From Bradyrhizobium tropiciagri (GTDB lineage Bacteria; Pseudomonadota; Alphaproteobacteria; Rhizobiales; Xanthobacteraceae), in assembly GCF_001189845.1 (NCBI RefSeq), contig NZ_LFLZ01000036.1, forward strand, positions 1 through 64,000: a stretch of 64,000 nucleotides of DNA, in the 5' to 3' direction. The position numbers and the translations under genes are program-made. A model generated the notes under the pieces. That model was not told where the DNA came from. It saw nothing but the letters and a program-made list of their open reading frames with translations, and did not search any database. This document shows positions 1 to 7,962 of this stretch, piece after piece (within the stretch, counting starts at the first letter, position 1; every line of letters starts with the position of its first letter).

Positions 1-36
1 GGTGAGGCTATCTCCGCGAGCGAGTGCGTGGAGAGT

Positions 37-101
37 CCCCCTCACCCGAAACTCAAGCTGGCGCTTGAGTTTCGACCTCTCCCCGCAAGCGGGGCGAGGT
101 G
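37..101. repeat. REP-like double hairpin upstream of livHM
   Basis: Two nested hairpins lie just upstream of the first gene. Arms at 47-58 and 63-74 are perfect 12-base inverted complements around a 4-base loop. A second hairpin at 81-94 (CCCCGC-AA-GCGGGG) follows. The flanks CCTCACC and CGAGGTG pair outside. This CTCACC...CCCCGCAAGCGGGG...GAGGTG layout is an intergenic palindrome type commonly seen in Bradyrhizobium-like genomes. Whether it acts on mRNA stability is not shown. Confidence 0.6.
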
Positions 102-140
102 AAGGAAAGTGACGTTCGTTATCTCCAACGCGGACCGCCC

Positions 141-2033
141 ATGGCTTTCTACGTCGTCCAGTTCCTGACCGGTCTTGCCAGCGCGGCTTCGCTGTTCCTG
201 GTCGCTTCGGGTCTGTCGATCATCTTCGGCGTGACGCGGATCGTGAATTTTGCGCATGGCGCGTTCTACATGCTCGGCGCCTATGTCGCCTTCACGCTGA
301 CCGAGCGTTTTTCCGGCGCGTTCGGCTTCTGGGGCGGCATCATCATCGCCGCGCTCGTCGTCGCCGCGATCGGCGTGCTGGTCGAAATGGTGCTGCTGCG
401 CCGGATCTATCATTCGCCCGAGCTGTTCCAGTTGCTCGCGACCTTCGGCCTCACGCTGATGGTCGAGGACCTCGTGGTGCTGATCTGGGGGCCTGATGAC
501 CTGGTCGGGCGCCGCGCGCCGGGCTTCAAGGGCGCGATCGATTTCTTCGGCCAGAATATTCCAAGCTACGACCTGTTCCTGATCGTGCTCGGGCCGGTCG
601 TGCTCGGCGTGCTCTGGCTGTTGTTCCAGCGCACCCGCTGGGGCGTGCTGGTGCGCGCCGCTACGCAGGACCGCGACATGGTTGCGGCGCTCGGCGTCAA
701 TCAGAAATGGCTGTTCACGAGCGTATTCGCGCTCGGCGTCTTCCTCGCCGCGCTCGGCGGCGCGCTGCAGATTCCGCGCGACGCGGTCAACCACGCGATG
801 GATCTGCGCGTCATCGTCGAGGTCTTCGTCGTGGTCGTGATCGGTGGCCTCGGCAGCATCATCGGCGCCTTTGTCGCGGCGGTCCTGGTGTCTGAGCTCA
901 ACGCGTTCGGCATCCTGATCTTCCCGAAGATCTCCATCATCCTGGTGTTCCTGGTGATGGCGGTGGTGCTGATCGTCCGGCCGTGGGGGCTGTTCGGCAA
1001 GCCGGAGGCGCCGGCGCGGCGCACGCCGGGCCTCACGGTCAATCCGTGGCGGCCGCTGACCACGAATGAACGACTTGCGGCGATCGCTGTGCTCATCATC
1101 GCCGCCGCGCTGCCGTTCGTTGCCGGCAATTACCTGCTCACCGTAGGTTCCGAGATCGCGATCTTCGTGATCTTCGCGGTCAGCCTGCACTTCCTGATGT
1201 CGGTGGGCGGGCTCGCCTCGTTCGGCCACGCGGCGTACTTCGGCCTCGGCGCCTATGGCGTGGCGCTGCTCGTCAAGATGGCCGGCTTGCCGATGATCGC
1301 CTGCCTGTTGCTCGGACCGTTGCTCGGGTTGCTTGGTGCCGCCGTGTTCGGCTTCTTCGCGGTGCAGCTCTCGGGCGTCTATTTCGCAATGCTGACCCTG
1401 GCGTTTGCCCAGATCGTCTGGTCGATCGCGTTCCAGTGGGTGTCGGTGACCGGCGGCGACAACGGCATTCTCGGCGTCTGGCCGGAGAAATGGGCCGCGA
1501 GCCCGTCGCATTTCTACTGGCTCTCGCTCGGCATCGCCGCGCTTGCGGTCGTGATCCTGCGCATCATCGTGTTTTCGCCGTTCGGCTTCGCGCTGCGCGC
1601 TGCGCGCGATTCGCCGCTTCGCAGCGAAGCGATCGGCATCAACGGCAAGCGGATCCAGTGGACTGCGTTCGTGATCGCAGGCACGGTCGCCGGCCTCGCC
1701 GGCGCGCTGTTCGCCTACCTCAAGGGCAGCGTATTCCCTGACAACATGGGCATCTCGCTGTCGGTCGATGCGCTGGTCATGGTGCTGCTCGGCGGCGTCG
1801 AGACGGTGTCGGGCGCGGTGGTCGGTGCCATCGTCTACAAGGCGCTCAACATCTGGCTGGTCAGCCAGACCGATCTCTCCAAGCTGGTGCTTGGCGGTTT
1901 CGTCGTGCTGATCGTGGTCGCATTCCCGAAGGGCATCGTCGGCACGTTGGAAGCCTTCATGCATCGCCGGCGCAAATCCTCGTCGTCGGCGTCGTCGCCA
2001 TTGCTGACCTCCCGCATCGAGAGCGCCGAATGA
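141..2033 (+). CDS. Branched-chain amino acid-type ABC transporter, fused LivH-LivM permease
   Basis: A 630-residue inner-membrane protein that joins the two permease halves of a Liv-type importer. Residues 1 to about 290 are LivH-like (FGVTRIVNFAHGAFYMLG near the N-terminus, VVVIGGLGSIIGA later). Residues from about 310 to the end are LivM-like (SVGGLASFGHAAYFGLGAYG, then LGGVETVSGAVVGA). The halves are separate genes in the second Liv operon of this window (22811-24666). ATG at 141 is preferred over an upstream GTG at 99, which lies inside the repeat. The stop overlaps the next start as ATGA, so translation is probably coupled to the ATPase genes. The substrate is unknown; Liv-type systems in rhizobia also import aromatic acids, amides and urea. 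Confidence 0.9.
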   Translation: MAFYVVQFLTGLASAASLFLVASGLSIIFGVTRIVNFAHGAFYMLGAYVAFTLTERFSGAFGFWGGIIIAALVVAAIGVLVEMVLLRRIYHSPELFQLLATFGLTLMVEDLVVLIWGPDDLVGRRAPGFKGAIDFFGQNIPSYDLFLIVLGPVVLGVLWLLFQRTRWGVLVRAATQDRDMVAALGVNQKWLFTSVFALGVFLAALGGALQIPRDAVNHAMDLRVIVEVFVVVVIGGLGSIIGAFVAAVLVSELNAFGILIFPKISIILVFLVMAVVLIVRPWGLFGKPEAPARRTPGLTVNPWRPLTTNERLAAIAVLIIAAALPFVAGNYLLTVGSEIAIFVIFAVSLHFLMSVGGLASFGHAAYFGLGAYGVALLVKMAGLPMIACLLLGPLLGLLGAAVFGFFAVQLSGVYFAMLTLAFAQIVWSIAFQWVSVTGGDNGILGVWPEKWAASPSHFYWLSLGIAALAVVILRIIVFSPFGFALRAARDSPLRSEAIGINGKRIQWTAFVIAGTVAGLAGALFAYLKGSVFPDNMGISLSVDALVMVLLGGVETVSGAVVGAIVYKALNIWLVSQTDLSKLVLGGFVVLIVVAFPKGIVGTLEAFMHRRRKSSSSASSPLLTSRIESAE

Positions 2034-2821
2034 GCATGGTTCCCACATTGCTGTCGGTCGAGGGGCTGACCAAATCCTACGGCGGCGTGCACGCCGTGCG
2101 CGGTGTCTCGTTCGAACTGCGCGCCGGCGAGATCCTGGCGCTGATCGGGCCAAACGGCGCGGGCAAGAGCACTTGCTTCGACATGCTCAACGGCCAGAAC
2201 ATCCCGGACTCCGGCCGCATCCGCGTGCTCGGTGCGGAGACCACCGGCAAGAAGCCGCGCGTGATCTGGCGCATGGGCGTCGGCCGCACCTTCCAGATCG
2301 CGGCGACATTCCCGACCATGACAGTGCGCGAGAATGTGCAGGTCGCGCTGGTCTCGCATGGCCAGCAATTGTTCAATCTGTGGGCCTCGACCGCGCGTCA
2401 CGCGCGCGACGAGGCCGGGCGGCTGCTCGACCTGGTCGGGATGGGTGCCTATGCGGAGCGGCCGTGCGGCGAGCTCGCCTATGGCGACGTCAAGCGGCTG
2501 GAGCTTGCGATCGCGCTCGCCAACCAGCCAAAACTGCTGCTGATGGACGAGCCGACCGCGGGCATGGCGCCGCGCGAGCGCGTCGAATTGATGCGGCTGA
2601 CGGCGCGGATCGCGCGCGAGCAGTCGATCGGCGTGCTGTTCACCGAGCACGACATGGACGTGGTGTTCGAGCATGCCGACCGCATCCTGGTGCTCAACCG
2701 CGGCACGTTGATTGCCGAAGGCTCGCCCGAAGAGGTGCGCGGCAATGCCCAGGTGCGGGCGATCTATCTCGGCGAAGGCCTTCTCTACGACGCGCGCCAT
2801 CGCGAGGGAGCATCGGCATGA
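2030..2821 (+). CDS. ABC transporter ATP-binding protein, LivG type
   Basis: A 263-residue cytoplasmic ATPase for the importer whose permease is the preceding gene. Walker A is GPNGAGKST near residue 40, Walker B is KLLLMDEPTAGMAP near residue 170, and the H-loop lies in FTEHDMDVVF. The signature loop reads CGELAYGDVKRLELA, so the usual LSGGQ is replaced by LAYGD, as is normal for LivG proteins. It starts four bases inside the permease gene and ends overlapping the LivF gene, giving a tight livHM-livG-livF operon. Confidence 0.9.
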   Translation: MSMVPTLLSVEGLTKSYGGVHAVRGVSFELRAGEILALIGPNGAGKSTCFDMLNGQNIPDSGRIRVLGAETTGKKPRVIWRMGVGRTFQIAATFPTMTVRENVQVALVSHGQQLFNLWASTARHARDEAGRLLDLVGMGAYAERPCGELAYGDVKRLELAIALANQPKLLLMDEPTAGMAPRERVELMRLTARIAREQSIGVLFTEHDMDVVFEHADRILVLNRGTLIAEGSPEEVRGNAQVRAIYLGEGLLYDARHREGASA

Positions 2822-3522
2822 AGCTCACGGTGAACGATCTCAACAGCTTCTACGGTCCGGCGCATATCCTGTTCGACATCGCGCTCGAGGTCGGCGAGGG
2901 CGAGGTGGTGGCATTGCTCGGCCGCAACGGCGCCGGCAAGTCGACCACGTTCCGCTCCATCGTCGGCCTGGTCGAGAACCGATCCGGTCGCGTGATGTTC
3001 GAGGGCAGGGACGTCTCCGATCTTTCGACGCATGCGATCGTGCGCGGCGGCCTCGGCTATGTGCCGGAGGAGCGGCGTATCTTCACGGACCTCACGGTCG
3101 AGGAAAATCTCGAGGTCGGCCGTCAGCCGAAGCGGGCGGGCGCGCCGCAATGGGATCGCGAAAAGCTGTTCAAGCTGTTTCCCAATCTCGGCGAGATGCG
3201 CGGCCGTCCCGGCGGGCGCATGAGCGGCGGCGAGCAGCAGATGCTGACGATCGCGCGCACCCTGATGGGCAATCCGTCGCTGGTGCTGCTCGATGAGCCG
3301 TCGGAGGGACTGTCGCCAAAAATCGTCGAGCAGATGGTCGATGCGATCCTGGCGATGAAGAAAGAGGGCGTCAGCATCGTCGTGTCGGAGCAGAATCTGC
3401 ATTTCGCCCGGCTGATCTCGGACCGCGCCTACATCATCGAGCGCGGCCGGATCTGCTTCGGCGGCACCATGGCGGAACTCGATGCGCGTCCGGATATCCG
3501 CGATGCGCATCTGTCGCTGTAA
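2818..3522 (+). CDS. ABC transporter ATP-binding protein, LivF type
   Basis: A 234-residue ATPase that pairs with the LivG-type protein. It has Walker A GRNGAGKST, signature MSGGEQQMLTIARTL, Walker B LVLLDEPSEGLSP and the switch segment VSEQNLHFARLI. The start is placed at the ATG overlapping the LivG stop, because MKLTVNDLNSFYG is the typical LivF beginning. No substrate-binding protein accompanies this operon inside the window; it may lie to the left of position 1. A MarR gene follows 12 bases downstream and is probably co-transcribed. Confidence 0.9.
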   Translation: MKLTVNDLNSFYGPAHILFDIALEVGEGEVVALLGRNGAGKSTTFRSIVGLVENRSGRVMFEGRDVSDLSTHAIVRGGLGYVPEERRIFTDLTVEENLEVGRQPKRAGAPQWDREKLFKLFPNLGEMRGRPGGRMSGGEQQMLTIARTLMGNPSLVLLDEPSEGLSPKIVEQMVDAILAMKKEGVSIVVSEQNLHFARLISDRAYIIERGRICFGGTMAELDARPDIRDAHLSL

Positions 3523-3534
3523 CGGCGAGGTGGA

Positions 3535-3993
3535 ATGATGGCGAGGACTGCTGCACAGAAGCGAAGCGTCAAGGCGGCCAAGCCCGGATACGTGCTCGAC
3601 GAGCAGATCGGCTTCATCCTGCGCCAGGTGTCGCAGCGTCACGCCGTGATCTTCGCCCGCGAGATCGGCATCAATTTGACGCCGACGCAATGGGCGGCGC
3701 TGTCGAAGCTGTCGGAAGTCGGCGCCTGTTCGCAGAATCAGCTCGGGCGGCTGACGTCGATGGACGTTGCAACCATCAAGGGCGTGATCGATCGCCTGAC
3801 CGCACGCGGCCTGACCGAGACTTCGCCCGATCCCAATGACGGCCGCCGGCTGCTGGTGAGCCTGACGCGCGCCGGCCAGCAGATGGCCGACAAGGCCGCG
3901 CCGAATGCGCTGGTCATTTCAAGGGAGACGCTCGCGCCACTCGACGCCAAGGAGCGCGAAACGCTGATCGCGCTGCTGGGGAAATTGCGTTGA
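3535..3993 (+). CDS. MarR-family transcriptional regulator
   Basis: A 152-residue winged-helix repressor. The N-terminal helix (LDEQIGFILRQVSQRH) is followed by LTPTQWAALSKLSEVG, the recognition region QNQLGRLTSMDVATIKGVIDRLTARGL, and the wing DPNDGRRLLVSLTRAG. This pattern resembles MarR proteins that control aromatic and N-heterocycle catabolism (BadR/NicR-like), which is a similarity judged by eye. It is the last gene of the transporter operon and faces the enamidase-like gene across a repeat. The 5425-5454 dyad is a plausible target, but nothing in the sequence proves that link. Confidence 0.85.
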   Translation: MMARTAAQKRSVKAAKPGYVLDEQIGFILRQVSQRHAVIFAREIGINLTPTQWAALSKLSEVGACSQNQLGRLTSMDVATIKGVIDRLTARGLTETSPDPNDGRRLLVSLTRAGQQMADKAAPNALVISRETLAPLDAKERETLIALLGKLR

Positions 3994-4006
3994 CACAAAT
4001 CTAACA

Positions 4007-4133
4007 CCGTCACCCTGAGGTGCTCGCCTCTTCGGCGAGCCTCGAAGGGCGGCGGCCCGGCTTTTGCCGCGCGGACGTAGCCGGGCCGTGCATCCTTCGA
4101 GGCTCGCAAGAGCTCGCACCTCAGGATGACGGG
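4007..4133. repeat. Large intergenic inverted repeat (CACCCTGAGG/CAGGATGACGG family)
   Basis: The left end CCGTCACCCTGAGGTGC pairs with the right end GCACCTCAGGATGACGG, and inner segments GCCTCGAAGG and CCTTCGAGGC also pair, forming a long cruciform between two convergent genes. A second, shorter member of the same family sits at 21265-21343, also between convergent genes. It may end transcription from both sides; there is no T-tract typical of an intrinsic terminator. Confidence 0.75.
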
Positions 4134-4148
4134 TCGTACAATTGCCCC

Positions 4149-5345
4149 TTACCTCGCCACGATCTCCGGCACTTTCCCCGCCGGCGGCGTGTTGCGGCTG
4201 CGCTGGGTGCGGACGATGCCGTCGATGATGGTCATGCCGATGCCCGGGAGATCGCCGAGCTGAACGCTCTCCAGGATGTTCTTGCCCGGCGAATGCTGCG
4301 CCTTGTCCATCAGCACGAAATCGGCGGAGCGGCCGACCTCGATCAGGCCGCAATCGAGCTCGCGCATCCGCGCGGTGTTGCCGGTCGCAAGGCAGAACGC
4401 GAGCTCGGCAGGCAATTCGCCGAGCGAGGATAGCAGCGAGACCATCCGCAGAATGCCGAGCGGCTGCACGCCGGAGCCGGCCGGCGCGTCGGTGCCGAGG
4501 ATGACGCGATGCAGATCGCCCATTTCGCGCGCGGTGCGCAGCGTGAACAGCGCCGAGCGTTCATTGCCGTTGTGCACCAGCTCGAGGCCGCGCTTGCAGC
4601 CCTCGCAGATGCAGCGGATCTGGTCGTCGGGCAGTGCGGTGTGGCCGCCATTGATATGGCCGACCACGTCGGTGTCGGCCTCCAGCACCACGTCCTTGTC
4701 GATCAGCCCGGAGCCGGGGATCGACGGGCCGCCGGTGTGGATCGTGCTTTGAATGCCGTATTTGCGCGCCCAGCCGACCATCTTGCGTGCGGTGGGCCCG
4801 TCCTTGACGCCACCGAGCCCGACCTCGCCGAGCAGCTTGACGCCAGCGGCGGCCATTTCCTTGAAATCGTCCTCCACCATCTCGCACTCGATCACCGGCG
4901 CGCCGGCATGCACCTTTACGCCGCCCGGCCGCAGCGTCCAGAACGCGCGCTGCGCGAAGATCGCCATCGCTTTCACGCCGACCACGTCGCGCGGCCGCCC
5001 GGGCATGTGCACCTCGCCGGCGGAGATCATGGTGGTGACGCCGCCATGCAGGTAGCTGTCGATCCAGTTCATCTGGTTCTGCCGCGGCGTCCAGTCGCCG
5101 GCGACGGGATGGACGTGGCTGTCGATCAGGCCGGGCGCGACCGTCGTTCCCATGGCATCGACGATCGTGGTGGCGCCTTCGGTGTCGACGTCCTTGAGGC
5201 GGCCGATTGCGGTGATCTTGCCGTTCTCGGCGACGATGGTATCGGCGTCCAGGATCGGCTTCTCGAGTGCTCCCGACAGCAATAGCCCGATATTGCGGAT
5301 CACCAGCTTGCTGGGGCCGGTGGCCTGGGGCGCGTCGTGAGCCAT
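4149..5345 (-). CDS. Amidohydrolase, enamidase-like
   Basis: A 398-residue amidohydrolase-superfamily metalloenzyme. The whole protein reads like enamidase, which hydrolyses the ring of 6-oxo-1,4,5,6-tetrahydronicotinate in nicotinate breakdown. Shared features include LHGGVTTMISAG, PGRP, GEVGLGG, HTGG, HINGG and the C-terminal SRNTPPA. Predicted metal ligands are H77 and H79 (DSHVH), E174 (in GEVGLGG, where relatives often have a carbamylated Lys), H203, H230 and D286 (GTDAP). ATG at 5345 has an AAGGA ribosome site; an earlier in-frame start would run into the operator dyad. It is divergent from the ferredoxin-NADP reductase gene. Tetrahydronicotinate as the substrate is an inference; related lactams or cyclic amides are possible. 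Confidence 0.8.
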   Translation of the reverse strand: MAHDAPQATGPSKLVIRNIGLLLSGALEKPILDADTIVAENGKITAIGRLKDVDTEGATTIVDAMGTTVAPGLIDSHVHPVAGDWTPRQNQMNWIDSYLHGGVTTMISAGEVHMPGRPRDVVGVKAMAIFAQRAFWTLRPGGVKVHAGAPVIECEMVEDDFKEMAAAGVKLLGEVGLGGVKDGPTARKMVGWARKYGIQSTIHTGGPSIPGSGLIDKDVVLEADTDVVGHINGGHTALPDDQIRCICEGCKRGLELVHNGNERSALFTLRTAREMGDLHRVILGTDAPAGSGVQPLGILRMVSLLSSLGELPAELAFCLATGNTARMRELDCGLIEVGRSADFVLMDKAQHSPGKNILESVQLGDLPGIGMTIIDGIVRTQRSRNTPPAGKVPEIVAR

Positions 5346-5424
5346 GGGTGGTTTCCTTCTGCTTTCTTCCGGAATTGCCCGGGAATTTGAGCCCGGCTTG
5401 ACTTTTCGATCAAGCCGGATTATT

Positions 5425-5454
5425 CGTTTGTATACGAATGATCGTATACAAACG
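5425..5454. promoter_or_regulatory. Operator-like perfect dyad between divergent genes
   Basis: CGTTTGTATACGA at 5425-5437 and its exact complement TCGTATACAAACG at 5442-5454 flank the 4-base spacer ATGA. Each arm also holds the self-complementary core GTATAC. The dyad lies about 80 bases upstream of the enamidase-like start and 62 bases upstream of the ferredoxin-NADP reductase start. This position would let one dimeric repressor control both. A MarR- or GntR-type protein is the likely binder; the nearby MarR gene at 3535 is the obvious candidate. Confidence 0.7.
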
Positions 5455-5516
5455 ATCCGGCCGGTCAACAGGGTTCAAGTCCTTCCCCGCCGCAGCACAA
5501 ATCAGGGATTGGTGCG

Positions 5517-6290
5517 ATGAGCAATTTCAACCAGGAAAGCGTCCTCAGCGTCCACCACTGGACCGACACGCTGTTCTCCTTCAAGACCACCCGCAATCCG
5601 TCGTTCCGCTTCCGCAACGGCGAGTTCACCATGATCGGGCTCAAGGTCGGCGAGAAGCCGCTGCTGCGCGCCTACAGCGTCGCCAGCGCGAACTACGAGG
5701 ACACGCTCGAGTTCTTCTCGATCAAGGTTCCGGACGGCCCGCTGACCTCGCGCCTCCAGCATCTGAAAGAGGGCGACGAGATCATCGTCAGCCGCAAGGC
5801 CACCGGCACGCTGGTGATCGATAACCTCGAGGACGGCCGCAACCTCTATCTGATCGGCACCGGCACCGGCCTCGCGCCGTTCCTGAGCGTGATCAAGGAT
5901 CCCGAGACCTATGACCGGTTCGAGAAGGTCGTGCTGCTGCACGGCTGCCGCCGCGTCAAGGAACTCGCCTATGGCGAGATGATCACCGAAAAGCTGCCGC
6001 AGGACGAACTGATCGGCGAGCTCGTGCGCGACCAGCTGGTCTACTACCCGACCGTGACGCGCGATCCGTTCCGCAACCGCGGCCGCATCACCGACCTCAT
6101 CACCTCGGGCAAGCTGTTCGCCGATATCGGCCTGCCGGCGCTCGATGCCGCGCATGACCGCGTCATGATCTGCGGTTCGCCGGCGCTGGTCGCCGACACC
6201 CGCACGCTGCTGAACGGCCGCGGCTTCGTCGAAGGCAATCACGGCGAGCCGGCACAGTTCGTGGTGGAGAAGGCGTTCGCCGAGCGCTGA
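5517..6290 (+). CDS. fpr: Ferredoxin--NADP(+) reductase
   Basis: A 257-residue cytosolic FAD enzyme that moves electrons between NADPH and ferredoxin or flavodoxin. It shows the FAD-binding LLRAYSVAS motif, the LYLIGTGTGLAPFLSVI nucleotide-binding loop and the MICGSPALVADTRTLL segment. The end, VVEKAFAER, lacks the C-terminal aromatic residue of plant-type enzymes and matches the bacterial Fpr subclass, which has an extended end. It is divergent from the enamidase-like gene and shares the 5425-5454 dyad region. It could be a housekeeping enzyme, or could feed reduced ferredoxin to a ring reductase in the same pathway; no such reductase is in the window. Confidence 0.9.
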   Translation: MSNFNQESVLSVHHWTDTLFSFKTTRNPSFRFRNGEFTMIGLKVGEKPLLRAYSVASANYEDTLEFFSIKVPDGPLTSRLQHLKEGDEIIVSRKATGTLVIDNLEDGRNLYLIGTGTGLAPFLSVIKDPETYDRFEKVVLLHGCRRVKELAYGEMITEKLPQDELIGELVRDQLVYYPTVTRDPFRNRGRITDLITSGKLFADIGLPALDAAHDRVMICGSPALVADTRTLLNGRGFVEGNHGEPAQFVVEKAFAER

Positions 6291-6299
6291 ATTTTCGCA

Positions 6300-6382
6300 C
6301 CGTCATTGCAAGCGAAGCAATCCATTATCACCGAGCGCGCGGAGGGATGGATTGCTTCGTCGCTCCGCTCCTCGCAATGACG
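6300..6382. repeat. REP-like inverted repeat (CGTCATTGC...GCAATGACG family)
   Basis: CGTCATTGC with GCGAAGCAATCCAT on the left pairs with ATGGATTGCTTCG and GCAATGACG on the right. The element fills the gap between the convergent fpr and soxA genes. A second copy of the same family is at 46280-46364. These are recurrent intergenic palindromes in Bradyrhizobium-like genomes. Confidence 0.8.
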
Positions 6383-6401
6383 TGGGCAGAGCGGTGCATG
6401 A

Positions 6402-7175
6402 TCAAGGCCTGACCGCCGGCGTCTCCACCGGCATGCCGCGTGCCCGCGACATCAGGTAGAGCTCGAGCTCCACCAGCTCTAGCGAGCCGTAATCATAGGC
6501 CTGCGCGCGGATTCCGGTGATGCAGGCGCGCAGCCGCCGCTGCAACGACCCGAGCGCCTGCCATTCCAGCCGGTATAGCGGATAGCCGGTCGGTTGTCCC
6601 TGCGTGATCGCGCTGCCGGCGAGCTTCTTGTCCCAATTGTCGTCGTGGCAGTTGGCACAGGCCAGATTGAGCTGGCCCTGCCGCTGCACGAACAGCGCGT
6701 GGCCCTTCTCGACGAACGGCGCGAGCTCCGGATCGTCGCCGGGCGCGATCGGCACGCCGCGCGATTGCTGCGCGACGTAGGCTGATAGCGCCAGCAGCTC
6801 GCGGCTTTCATAGGCAAACGGCGAGGCCTGCTGGTGGTTGGTGCGGCAGAGGTTGATCCGCCCTTCGAGGTCGACCGGTCTTCCCAGCGCCTTCTCGAAG
6901 GCCGGATAATGCGCCGCGACGCCTTTCATGCTGAGGCGTGCGTCATGATGGCAGTCGGCGCAGGCCTTGTCCGCGGTGCCGGCCTTGCGCTTCCACAGCG
7001 TCTCGCCGTCGAGCACCGAGAGCATCCCGGGATTGTCGGTGTCCTCGTCCTGCATCGCCTTGGTGTCGGCGCTCATGAAGCCGTAGCCGGAGCGGCGCTC
7101 TGCTTGCGGAATCTCGGCGGCGAGCGCTGCGCCCGCCATTGCCGTCAGCAGCGCGATGCAGGCCGCAATCCTCAT
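6402..7175 (-). CDS. soxA: SoxA, diheme cytochrome c of the SoxAX complex
   Basis: A 257-residue periplasmic protein with a cleavable signal peptide (hydrophobic residues 4-18, cleavage near ALAA-EIP). Two c-type heme sites are present: CADCH at 72-76 and CANCH at 173-177. C218, in RRLRACITGIRAQ, corresponds to the active-site cysteine that is persulfidated in studied SoxA proteins. With SoxX it normally oxidatively joins thiosulfate to the SoxY arm cysteine. The start at 7175 overlaps the soxZ stop as ATGA. It is the last gene of the minus-strand operon. Because the SoxY partner here has a non-canonical arm, the real substrate may not be thiosulfate. Confidence 0.88.
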   Translation of the reverse strand: MRIAACIALLTAMAGAALAAEIPQAERRSGYGFMSADTKAMQDEDTDNPGMLSVLDGETLWKRKAGTADKACADCHHDARLSMKGVAAHYPAFEKALGRPVDLEGRINLCRTNHQQASPFAYESRELLALSAYVAQQSRGVPIAPGDDPELAPFVEKGHALFVQRQGQLNLACANCHDDNWDKKLAGSAITQGQPTGYPLYRLEWQALGSLQRRLRACITGIRAQAYDYGSLELVELELYLMSRARGMPVETPAVRP

Positions 7176-7492
7176 TCGACCGTGATCGAAGCCTGTGCGG
7201 TCTCCGAAAATCCCTTGTCGCCGATCCATTCGAACTCGAACTTGCCGCTCTCGGTCACTGTGGTGAAGAAAGTGATGAACGGATTGGCGGCGATCGCCGG
7301 AAACAGATCGGCGCGGAACACTTCGGTGCCGTTGAAGCGGCAGGTGAAGCTGGTGATGATGTCGCGCGGCACCACGCTGCCGGATGCGGTGTGGCGATAG
7401 CCGGTCTCCATGATGTGCGACATCAGCGTCTTGATTTCGATCACGTCGCCGCGCTTGGCCTTCTTCGGCACGTTGATCAGGGCCGACGGCAT
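7172..7492 (-). CDS. soxZ: SoxZ carrier-complex subunit
   Basis: A 106-residue immunoglobulin-like protein without a signal peptide, expected to be exported as a complex with Tat-exported SoxY. Recognisable segments are VPKKAKRGDVIEIKTLMSH, METGYR and DIITSFTCRFNG, all typical of SoxZ. In the Sox system SoxZ holds SoxY and presents its C-terminal arm to partner enzymes. It is coupled on both sides: TGATG with soxY upstream and ATGA with soxA downstream. Confidence 0.9.
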   Translation of the reverse strand: MPSALINVPKKAKRGDVIEIKTLMSHIMETGYRHTASGSVVPRDIITSFTCRFNGTEVFRADLFPAIAANPFITFFTTVTESGKFEFEWIGDKGFSETAQASITVE

Positions 7493-7953
7493 CAGATCGC
7501 CTCCTCGGTGCAGGCGGCGAGCGTCACCACGACGTCTGCGGTCACCGACCAGAAGGTGTCGTCGGACAGCCGCGCAATAGCCGTGACCTTCTGGCTGTCG
7601 GCAAGGCGGATGCGGGTCGAGACCTGGGCGCGGCCGGCGCGCGGCCCGAGATAGAAATTGCCGATATTCGGTTGCGGGTTCTTCTCGTTGAAGACGTGGA
7701 TGCTCTTCACATACTCGTCCGCCGTCATCGGGCTGGTCACGCTGACCGTCATCGGCACGGTGTTGCCGTTCTCGACCAGCGGCGGGATGTCGAGCTTGAC
7801 CTTGCCACTGCGCACATTGGCTTCGCCCACGACGTTGCGGATCGCGGCCTGCAGCATCGCTGGCGTCGCGTTGGCGGGGCGCACGATCACCATTGCCGCG
7901 GCACCGCCGGTGATGCCGAAAAACGTTCGCCGCGTGTGCTCAGAATTCGCCAT
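7492..7953 (-). CDS. SoxY-related sulfur-carrier protein with AAC arm
   Basis: A 153-residue Tat-exported protein (RRTFFG at 8-13, then a hydrophobic stretch). The body matches SoxY, including NVRSGKVKLDIPPLVENGNTVPM. Classical SoxY ends in GGCGG, whose cysteine carries the substrate. Here the end is TLAACTEEAI, with C148 as the only possible arm residue and five residues after it. This fits a separate SoxY-like group with an AACIE-type arm that I recall being defined as a protein family. The altered arm suggests different partner enzymes or cargo. It lies between soxX and soxZ in the same operon. Confidence 0.85.
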   Translation of the reverse strand: MANSEHTRRTFFGITGGAAAMVIVRPANATPAMLQAAIRNVVGEANVRSGKVKLDIPPLVENGNTVPMTVSVTSPMTADEYVKSIHVFNEKNPQPNIGNFYLGPRAGRAQVSTRIRLADSQKVTAIARLSDDTFWSVTADVVVTLAACTEEAI

Positions 7954-7962
7954 CGCTTGGTC

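Noticed and set aside
42..2153. Long minus-strand open frame opposite the fused Liv permease
   Set aside because: Low-complexity charged composition and no motifs; the plus-strand permease is clear, so this is an antisense shadow.
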